From: an uncultured Alistipes sp.
GTDB taxonomy: Bacteria; Bacteroidota; Bacteroidia; Bacteroidales; Rikenellaceae
Assembly: GCA_948442615.1 (NCBI GenBank)
Contig: CAOJSG010000007.1
Coordinates: 1-58,054, forward strand
Length of the DNA: 58,054 bases
Direction of reading: 5' to 3'
Every line of letters begins with the position of its first letter. Within the stretch, counting starts at the first letter, position 1. The position numbers and the translations under genes are program-made. This document shows positions 52,487 to 58,054 of this stretch, piece by piece. The notes under the pieces were generated by a model. The model had not been told where the DNA came from. It saw only the letters and a program-made list of their open reading frames with translations, and ran no database searches.

Positions 52487-52521
52487 AAAAAACCGTTGCA
52501 AGGGAACCTGCAACGGTTTTT
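52487..52521. terminator. bidirectional intrinsic terminator
   Basis: AAAAAACCGTTGCA, an 8-nt loop and TGCAACGGTTTTT give a 12-13-bp stem with a T-tract on both strands. It lies 49 bp after the S24-like gene (plus) and about 42 bp past the 3' end of tRNA-Thr (minus), so it can serve both. Confidence 0.8.
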
Positions 52522-52562
52522 CGTTTCCGGCCGATGCCTTGCGACATCTTCGGACTTTTTCG

Positions 52563-52634
52563 AGCCGAAACCGAGATTTGAACTCGGGACCCCTTCATTA
52601 CGAGTGAAGTGCTCTACCGCTGAGCTATTTCGGC
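52563..52634 (-). tRNA. tRNA-Thr (anticodon CGT)
   Basis: On the minus strand the sequence folds as a cloverleaf: acceptor GCCGAAA/TTTCGGC, D-stem GCTC/GAGC, anticodon stem CTTCA/TGAAG with loop CTCGTAA (anticodon CGT, reading ACG), and T-arm CCGAG-TTCAAAT-CTCGG. The discriminator is T and CCA is not encoded. A near-consensus -7 box GATATTTG lies at 52669-52676 upstream of its 5' end. Confidence 0.96.
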
Positions 52635-52749
52635 CTGACCCGGCACGCGAACGTGCTTTTCGGGACTGCAAATATCCGAAAAAATTTCAGATAAAAAAAT
52701 ATTCCGGCCGATTTTTTTCGAAAAATCCGCTCCGTAATCGAATTCTTGC

Positions 52750-52757
52750 TATCTTCG
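52750..52757 (+). promoter_or_regulatory. -7-like box (TATCTTCG) upstream of cstA
   Basis: A 7-of-8 match to TAnnTTTG, 21 bp before the ATG, in an AT-rich patch between tRNA-Thr and the transporter. No -33 box. Confidence 0.35.
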
Positions 52758-52777
52758 CGTCAAAACCGACCCGGCTT

Positions 52778-54208
52778 ATGATTACTTTTCTGATCTGTCT
52801 GGCACTGCTCGTCGCCGCCTATTTCACCTACGGGCGCTATCTGGAGCGCCAGGTGGCCGTCGACGCGACGGCTGAGACGCCCTGCCGGCGCCTCTACGAC
52901 GGAGTGGACTACGTGCCGCTGCCGCGCTGGCGCGTCTTCATGATCCAGCTGCTGAATATCGCGGGCACGGGACCGATCTTCGGAGCGGTGCTCGGCGCCT
53001 GCTTCGGACCGGTGGCCTTCCTGTGGATCACTTTCGGCGGCATCTTCCTGGGGGCGATGCACGATTTCATCTCCGGCGTGATGCTCGTGCGCAACGACGG
53101 ACTGAGCATTCCGGAGATTGTGGGCCGCTATCTGGGCGGCGGCGCGGGACGTTTCATGCGGCTGTTTTCGGTGTTGCTGCTGGTGCTCGTGGGGGCCGTC
53201 TTCGTGCTCAGCCCCGCCCAGCTGCTGTCGGGCATCGTGCCGACGGTTTCCACGCAGGCGTGGATATGGGTCATCCTGGGCTACTATTTCGTGGCCACGA
53301 TGCTGCCCATCGACAAGATCATCGGCCGGATCTACCCTCTTTTCGGCGTGGCGCTGGTCGTCATGGCCCTGGGGCTGCTGGGGGCGCTCGTCTTCGGCGA
53401 TTACCGGATTCCCGAGCTGACGACGCTGCGCAATTTCCAGCTCGACGCGCATGCCCTGCCGATCTTCCCGACGCTGTGCATCACCATCGCCTGCGGCGCC
53501 ATTTCGGGCTTCCACGCCACGCAGTCGCCGCTGATGGCCCGCTGTGTGGGCAACGAGCGCGAATGCCGCTCGGTGTTCTACGGGGCGATGATCTCCGAGT
53601 CGATCATCGCGCTCGTCTGGGCCGCCGTGGCGATGGCCTTCTTCGGCGGTGCGGGCGAACTCGCCGAGGCGCTGGGCGCCCACGGAGGGAGCGCCGCCTG
53701 GGCCGTCGATGCCGTCTCGAACGGGATGCTTGGCGTAGCGGGAGGCATCCTGGCCCTGCTGGGCGTGGTGGCGGCCCCGATCACCTCGGGCGACACGGCG
53801 TTCCGCTCGGCGCGGCTCATCATCGCCGACATGCTGCATCTCGAGCAGCGGAGCAAATACAAGCGTTTCTATATATGTATTCCGCTCTTCGTCGCGGGAT
53901 ACTGGATCACGCAGGTCGATTTCGACGTCGTGTGGCGCTATTTCGCCTGGACCAACCAGACGCTCGCCACCGTGGTGCTGTGGTCCGTGACGGTGTTCCT
54001 GTTGCGGCGGCGGGCCAATGTCTGGATCGGACTGCTCCCGGCGCTGTTCATGACCTACGTCTGCGCGTCGTTCGTCTTCGTGTCGAACCAGTTTCTGGGG
54101 ATGGAGAACCGTGCGGCGGCCTATGCGGCCGGCGGCTGCGTGACGCTGGCGGTCCTCGTGCTCATGATCTTCAAACTGCGAAAGGAATATGCGAAAGGTA
54201 TCTCTTAA
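52778..54208 (+). CDS. cstA: CstA-family transporter (carbon starvation protein A-like)
   Basis: The 476-residue protein has about 12-13 membrane helices and matches CstA over its whole length: YLERQVAVDATAETPCRRLYDGVDYVP, FGAVLGACFGPVAFLWITFGGIFLGAMHDFISG and SGFHATQSPLMARC. CstA-type proteins take up peptides or pyruvate. It is shorter than E. coli CstA (about 700 residues), lacking the extra C-terminal helices, as in many Bacteroidetes. ATG 52778 follows an AT-rich promoter region; the longer frame upstream reads through tRNA-Thr and is spurious. It overlaps the next gene by 20 bp. Confidence 0.87.
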   Translation: MITFLICLALLVAAYFTYGRYLERQVAVDATAETPCRRLYDGVDYVPLPRWRVFMIQLLNIAGTGPIFGAVLGACFGPVAFLWITFGGIFLGAMHDFISGVMLVRNDGLSIPEIVGRYLGGGAGRFMRLFSVLLLVLVGAVFVLSPAQLLSGIVPTVSTQAWIWVILGYYFVATMLPIDKIIGRIYPLFGVALVVMALGLLGALVFGDYRIPELTTLRNFQLDAHALPIFPTLCITIACGAISGFHATQSPLMARCVGNERECRSVFYGAMISESIIALVWAAVAMAFFGGAGELAEALGAHGGSAAWAVDAVSNGMLGVAGGILALLGVVAAPITSGDTAFRSARLIIADMLHLEQRSKYKRFYICIPLFVAGYWITQVDFDVVWRYFAWTNQTLATVVLWSVTVFLLRRRANVWIGLLPALFMTYVCASFVFVSNQFLGMENRAAAYAAGGCVTLAVLVLMIFKLRKEYAKGIS

Positions 54209-54875
54209 TCCGACGGCGGACCAGACCTTCGAGATCGTCGGCGAAGGACCCTACGACTTCGAGTCGCTGCTGGCCCGTTCGCGCCGCATGGAGCGTACGG
54301 GCGACGTCGAAGGGGCCTGCAACGAGCGGTTTCGCGCCGTGCAGCGCCTCGAGGAGCTGCTCGGGGAGGACGAGGAGGTGCAGCTCGAGTGGAGCCACCG
54401 CAATACGCGGGCGGCGCTCGAGACGCTGCACGCCTCGGCCGTCGACCATTTCCTGATCGACGATTTCGAACTGTCGGCGGCGCTGCTGGAGCTGCTGCTC
54501 GACCTCGATCCGGAGGACCACCTCGAGGGGAGCGTGCTGCTGGCGTTCGACTACGTGGCGCTCGACGAGCAGGAGGCCTTCGACGAGGTGGTGAACGACA
54601 TTTCGGACAAATACGCCAGCCGCGAACTGCTGCTGCTCTGGTCGTCGTTCCGGCGTGACGGACGGCTGCCCGAAGGCGAACTGCAACGGTTCAGAACGCG
54701 CTTCGCCCCCTATTACGCGGAGTTCGTCGCGGCGGACCATCCGGCCGACGACGCCTATCTGCGCGACATCGAGAGCGCCCGGCCGACCGAGGCGGCCCAG
54801 GCCCGCGAGCTGTGGCTGCGGACCGAGAACCTCTGGCGGCTGTGGCCGGAGTTCGTCGCCGCGCTGCGGGGCTGA
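54189..54875 (+). CDS. acidic helical protein of unknown function, 228 aa
   Basis: The 228-residue protein is soluble, very acidic (EELLGEDEEVQLEW..., LLLDLDPEDHLEGS) and helical with TPR-like spacing. No signal peptide, membrane segment or catalytic motif is seen. It starts inside the last codons of the cstA-like gene (20-bp overlap), so translation is coupled and a joint function with the transporter is likely but unknown. Confidence 0.7.
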   Translation: MRKVSLNPTADQTFEIVGEGPYDFESLLARSRRMERTGDVEGACNERFRAVQRLEELLGEDEEVQLEWSHRNTRAALETLHASAVDHFLIDDFELSAALLELLLDLDPEDHLEGSVLLAFDYVALDEQEAFDEVVNDISDKYASRELLLLWSSFRRDGRLPEGELQRFRTRFAPYYAEFVAADHPADDAYLRDIESARPTEAAQARELWLRTENLWRLWPEFVAALRG

Positions 54876-54895
54876 CGCCCCCGTTTCCGCCGAAG

Positions 54896-54923
54896 CGCCC
54901 CGCCGGACCGGTCCGGCGGGGCG
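54896..54923. terminator. perfect 28-bp palindrome between convergent genes
   Basis: CGCCCCGCCGGACC and its exact complement lie between the convergent 228-aa and DUF2339 genes. No T-tract follows on either strand; a bidirectional hairpin terminator is the simplest reading. Confidence 0.5.
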
Positions 54924-54928
54924 TTGCG

Positions 54929-57385
54929 CTATTTCCCGGAGTCCTCCGGCCCGTCTTCGGCGAAGAGCACCGTCTTGAGCCGCTGGTAGAGGAACGAAAG
55001 CACCAGCAGGATGACGCCCGAGAGGATGAAGACCGCGATGCGGCCTACGGTGGGCCATTGCCACAGGTCGTGCAGAAGCAGTTTCGCCAGCACGAGGGCG
55101 AAGAGCGCCAGCGCGAAGAGCCGCAGCGTCTTCTGCCGGTGCCGCATGCCCCATAGCATCTGGACCGCTCCGGCGGTCATCAGTCCCAGCGAGAATCCGG
55201 TCCCGAAGCTGTTCGCCGCGCCCGCCGCATGCAGCATGCGGCAGAGTGCCGTGGTCCAGACGATCGTGGCCAGCAGGTTGAGGTAGACGGTGAACCGTGC
55301 CGTGCGGGCGAAGGCGGCGTAGTAGCGTGCGGCGACGTCGGCCAGCAGGAGGGCGACGACGACGGTCGAAAGCCACGGGGCGACGGCCGTGAACGGCGTC
55401 TCGCCCCGGCTGCCCGACAGGACGAGGTAGCAGAGCGTCGCCGCGCCCGCTTCGATCAGGTAGAGCGGGCTGAAGCGCTCCATCGGGAAGCGGCGGCGCA
55501 GGGCTCGGCCGGCCGCTGCAGCGAAGCCGACGGTGAAGAGCAGCACGGCCTGCTGCAGCGTGTCGCCCGACAGATAATCCAAAAACTCCCTGACGACCTG
55601 GGCGTAGCCGATCAGCAGCGCGGCGCCTGTCAGCAGGGCGTTGACCGGCGTGTAGCGCATGGCGCGGGCCTGCCGGAAGAGCGCTCTGCGGCGGTAGGTG
55701 ATCCGCGCCGCGAGGCCCAGCGCTCCGGCGGCGAACAGCACGGCGAGCGTCTCGCCGCTGCGGAAAATGTGTTCGGCCGATCCCCGGCCGATCAGCTCCC
55801 GGGCGTACAGCACGGTCAGCAGGCACAGCGCGGCGGCGCCCCAGTCGTAGATCCGGCTGCGGGTGCGGATGTAGAGCCGCAGCAGCACGATCGCCTCGGC
55901 GGCCCAGCACAGCAGCAGCGTGCCCGCCTCGAACTGGATGGGAACCGCGAGGGTGACGAACAGCACGGCCATCCCCGGCAGCAGCGTGCCGAGCAGCTGC
56001 GGATAGTCCGTGCGCCGGCGTACGCGCAGGGCCGCCAGCGCATACGCGGCGGCGATCGTCAGGGGCAGCAGCCCGTCGACCTTGTGTACGGGATTCAGCA
56101 GCCGGATGAAGTGGAGCCCGAAGCCGAGGTAGACGAATCCGTTGAGCATGACGGCGACCGTCAGCCACGTGCGGGCCTTGCGGCTCGGCGTGCGGAACGA
56201 GGCGACGGTCGCGACGGCGAAGAGCAGATGGAAGAGCGTGCAGAAGAGGAACATGTCGCGCAGCGTCGTCGGGTCGGGAGCCTTCGCGGCGGTGCAGCGG
56301 TTCGCGGTGAAGAGCGACACGACCAGCCAGGTCGCCGCGAACGAGACGACGGAGAGCTCCCACCACCGTTTGCGGAGCGACAGGAGGAGCATGCCGCCCT
56401 GCAGGACGGCGATGTACGAGAAGAGGAAGAGGTGGCTCCCCTCGCCGCGCGCGACGAGGAAGGGGGCGACGTAGCCGCCCGCCAGCGCCACGGTCGCCAG
56501 TTCGCGCCGGTTGCCGACGCTTGCGGCGAGGGCCGTCAGGAGCATTGAGACGATCAGGATCGCGAAGGCTGCCGGCTGCGGAAAGAGCCGGTAGTAGTGG
56601 AACGCCACGGCCGTGGTGACGAACACCGCGGCGAAGGCGCCTCCCGCGAGCAGCGACCCGAACGAGCGGTATCTGTCGCGCAGCCGGTATGCCGTCGCCG
56701 CCAGGGCCGCCGCAACGGCATATCCCAGCGCCGTGCGGACCGTCTCGCTCAGCCAGCCGCTCTCGATGGCATATTTGACGAAGAATCCCACTCCGGCGAT
56801 CAGCACGAGGATGCCGATCTTGGCGAAGAGCTTTTCTCCGACGTATTTTTCGAAATTGCGCTGCGGCCGTTTCCGTGCGGTCCGCATCTCCGGGGCGGTC
56901 CGTGTTTCCGGTGTAGTCCGCATCTCCGGTGCTGCCTGCGGGCCGTGCGGCCGATCCGAGGGGATCTCTCCGACCGGCCGCGCCTCGGGGCGGGACGCCG
57001 CTGCGGCCTGCGGCGGTTCTGCGGCGCACGGCTGCGCGGCGAGCGGCTTTTCCTCCTCGGCGGCCGTCGCGATTCGGCATTCGGATACGCTCCTTGCGGA
57101 GGTTTCGGCTGCGGAGCGCGCCGGCTGTCCGGCCGTATCCGGGCATCCGGCGGGCGGGACGGACCGGTTTTCCGTGCGCCCGGCGGCTTGTGCGGCTTGT
57201 GCGGCTTGTGCGGCGCCGGTGTCCGCCGGGTGTGCGGGTTGCGGGCTGAATGCCTTCTCACGGAGCCGGTCGGCTATGGCGCCGACGCGACTTTCGAGCC
57301 GATCGATGCGGACCAGGATCAGAATCCCGAACAATGCCACGAGCCCTGCGAGAAGCAGGACGATGAGGAAGAGTGCTGCCGTCAT
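54929..57385 (-). CDS. DUF2339-family multispanning membrane protein, 818 aa
   Basis: After one N-terminal helix (about 3-25) and a Pro/Ala/Glu-rich linker (about 45-170, with repeats such as PEMRT/PETRT and AQAAQAAQA), the protein has more than 20 predicted membrane helices. EKYVGEKLFAKIGILVLIAGVGFFVKYAIESGWL near 185-215 is the conserved DUF2339 start. These large inner-membrane proteins have no known function. The long linker is longer and more repetitive than usual. It is transcribed alone on the minus strand. Confidence 0.88.
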   Translation of the reverse strand: MTAALFLIVLLLAGLVALFGILILVRIDRLESRVGAIADRLREKAFSPQPAHPADTGAAQAAQAAQAAGRTENRSVPPAGCPDTAGQPARSAAETSARSVSECRIATAAEEEKPLAAQPCAAEPPQAAAASRPEARPVGEIPSDRPHGPQAAPEMRTTPETRTAPEMRTARKRPQRNFEKYVGEKLFAKIGILVLIAGVGFFVKYAIESGWLSETVRTALGYAVAAALAATAYRLRDRYRSFGSLLAGGAFAAVFVTTAVAFHYYRLFPQPAAFAILIVSMLLTALAASVGNRRELATVALAGGYVAPFLVARGEGSHLFLFSYIAVLQGGMLLLSLRKRWWELSVVSFAATWLVVSLFTANRCTAAKAPDPTTLRDMFLFCTLFHLLFAVATVASFRTPSRKARTWLTVAVMLNGFVYLGFGLHFIRLLNPVHKVDGLLPLTIAAAYALAALRVRRRTDYPQLLGTLLPGMAVLFVTLAVPIQFEAGTLLLCWAAEAIVLLRLYIRTRSRIYDWGAAALCLLTVLYARELIGRGSAEHIFRSGETLAVLFAAGALGLAARITYRRRALFRQARAMRYTPVNALLTGAALLIGYAQVVREFLDYLSGDTLQQAVLLFTVGFAAAAGRALRRRFPMERFSPLYLIEAGAATLCYLVLSGSRGETPFTAVAPWLSTVVVALLLADVAARYYAAFARTARFTVYLNLLATIVWTTALCRMLHAAGAANSFGTGFSLGLMTAGAVQMLWGMRHRQKTLRLFALALFALVLAKLLLHDLWQWPTVGRIAVFILSGVILLVLSFLYQRLKTVLFAEDGPEDSGK

Positions 57386-57766
57386 ATCGGTGGTTTATGG
57401 TCGTTTGTGCGGTTCGTTCTGTGCGCGTGTCCGTCGGGATGCGGTCGCCGGGGCCGTGTATGGCCGTCCGTGCCGGAGCATGCCGCGGCGGCTCGGGCTG
57501 CCGCGCCGCCGACCGGAATCCGCCGCGCTGCCGGGCGATTCCCGCCGTTCGCATGCGGCGTACCTCTACGCGTGGCTTTTCCGCCCGGTCGGAGGATGGA
57601 TGCAAGTTAGCGAATTTTTCCGGAATGCGGTTCGCAAGGTCGGAAAATTCCGGTCCCGGCATCTCTCCGGCCCTTCCCTCCTGGTTTGCCTCGGACTCTT
57701 CTTTCCGTCCGCTTCCGCTTCGGCTCCCGGTCGGGCCCCGTCGCATGCGGCGGCCGGGGCGCGGAC
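57386..57766. other. intergenic, upstream of DUF2339 gene
   Basis: No gene is seen. On the minus strand, a near -7 sequence TAACTTGC occurs at about 57605-57612 in an AT-richer patch. The region is otherwise GC-rich. Confidence 0.4.
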
Positions 57767-57795
57767 AAAAAAAGCGCCCGGAAACGTCCGGGCGC
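57767..57795 (-). terminator. intrinsic terminator of the right-edge gene
   Basis: A 9-bp stem GCGCCCGGA/TCCGGGCGC with a 4-nt loop is followed on the minus strand by seven T (57773-57767), about 25 bp beyond the stop at 57820. Confidence 0.85.
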
Positions 57796-57819
57796 CGGTT
57801 TTTCGCGGTTCGCGTACCG

Positions 57820-58054
57820 TTATTTCTCGACGGGTACTTCGAACTTGATTTCGTCCAGGCATACCGTGAAGCCGGTCGACGACTGCGTGCTCACCAGCTC
57901 CGAAGCATTCCGGATGTCGGCGGTCAGCACGACCTTGTTCACTTCGCCCAGCGCGCGCAGGTCGACCGTCGTCCACTCGCTGCACACATACTCCTTGCCG
58001 TCGCGGTAGTCGCCCAGGGAGGCGGTCGCGGTGCCGGTCACGCTGCCGTCGGCC
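57820..58054 (-). CDS. C-terminal end of a surface protein (DUF4465/PCMD-like), cut by window edge
   Basis: The open frame runs off the right edge without a stop (the residues before the first in-window start codon read DGSV). The visible 77 residues, ATASLGDYRDGKEYVCSEWT, then VDLRALGEVNKVVLTADIRNAS and TGFTVCLDEIKFEVP, look like the last strands of a DUF4465/PCMD-type beta-sandwich, where a W(T/V)DL(x)LG core and a final C(L/M)D pair occur. These are secreted Bacteroidetes proteins. Start and signal peptide lie outside the window. Confidence 0.55.
   Translation of the reverse strand, partial: ADGSVTGTATASLGDYRDGKEYVCSEWTTVDLRALGEVNKVVLTADIRNASELVSTQSSTGFTVCLDEIKFEVPVEK

Noticed and set aside
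57566..57985. Minus-strand ORF of 139 codons overlapping the right-edge gene
   Set aside because: It crosses the intrinsic terminator at 57767-57795 and its product has the Arg/Ala/Pro-rich look of a shadow frame; the in-frame DUF4465-like end is the coding frame.
1..58054. CRISPR array, insertion sequence or rRNA operon anywhere in the window
   Set aside because: No regularly spaced repeats, transposase motifs or rRNA signatures were seen; only one tRNA gene was found.

Overview
The window is a strongly GC-rich chromosomal segment from a Bacteroidetes bacterium, most likely Rikenellaceae (Alistipes-like); the taxon is an inference. The evidence is repeated TAnnTTTG -7 promoter boxes (several with TTTG about 19-20 bp upstream), a Bacteroidetes-type division cluster with an FtsL-like protein, glycine-lipid acyltransferases, a short DUF4296 lipoprotein, a Ser-type sulfatase and a DUF2339 membrane protein. 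Gene order is dense, with many 4-bp ATGA overlaps. Apart from the left edge, the content is mostly core genome.

Layout. 1-5713 (minus): a phage-type structural operon with two tail-like proteins, a small protein, a ClpP-like prohead protease, a major-capsid-like protein and the start of a Lys-rich ORF. 6113-7940 (plus): an MqnA-like menaquinone enzyme and CorA. 8240-10121 (minus): the glycine-lipid pair glsA-glsB. 10328-20063 (plus): a shortened division and wall cluster rsmH-ftsL-ftsI-murE-mraY-murD-ftsW, then hslR. 20369-24958 (minus): a small protein behind a long, highly structured RNA leader, pth, rplY, a sulfatase and galE. 25167-27350 (plus): an ABC-2 exporter. 27400-29963 (minus): GT2, an overlapping ECF sigma factor and rsmG. 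30355-40702 (plus): flippase, holB, folK, surface lipoproteins, a beta-barrel, rbfA, a LolC/FtsX-like permease, a DUF4296 lipoprotein and a degenerate amidohydrolase-like protein. 40913-43864 (plus): secreted GH2 plus galactose mutarotase. 44110-48035 (minus): pheS, a TPR protein and an EnvC-like protein. 48135-50438 (plus): a patatin fused to a beta-barrel. 50546-52437: a HEPN protein and an XRE-S24-like regulator, divergently transcribed. Then tRNA-Thr(CGT), a CstA-like transporter with an overlapping acidic protein, DUF2339, and the 3' end of a surface protein at the right edge.

The two most interesting signals are regulatory. (1) At 51617-51628 a perfect 12-bp palindrome lies between the -33 and -7 boxes of a canonical minus-strand promoter driving the HEPN gene. 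A sister palindrome lies 39 bp away, inside the start of the divergent regulator gene. The regulator has an S24-type domain whose Ser/Lys dyad is replaced by Ala/Gln, and the HEPN protein has a degenerate nucleotidyltransferase motif. (2) Between pth and a small ORF, a canonical promoter drives about 245 nt of RNA with at least four long complementary helices and a possible pseudoknot, matching no RNA class I recognise.

All functional calls come from reading the translated sequences; no database search was possible.
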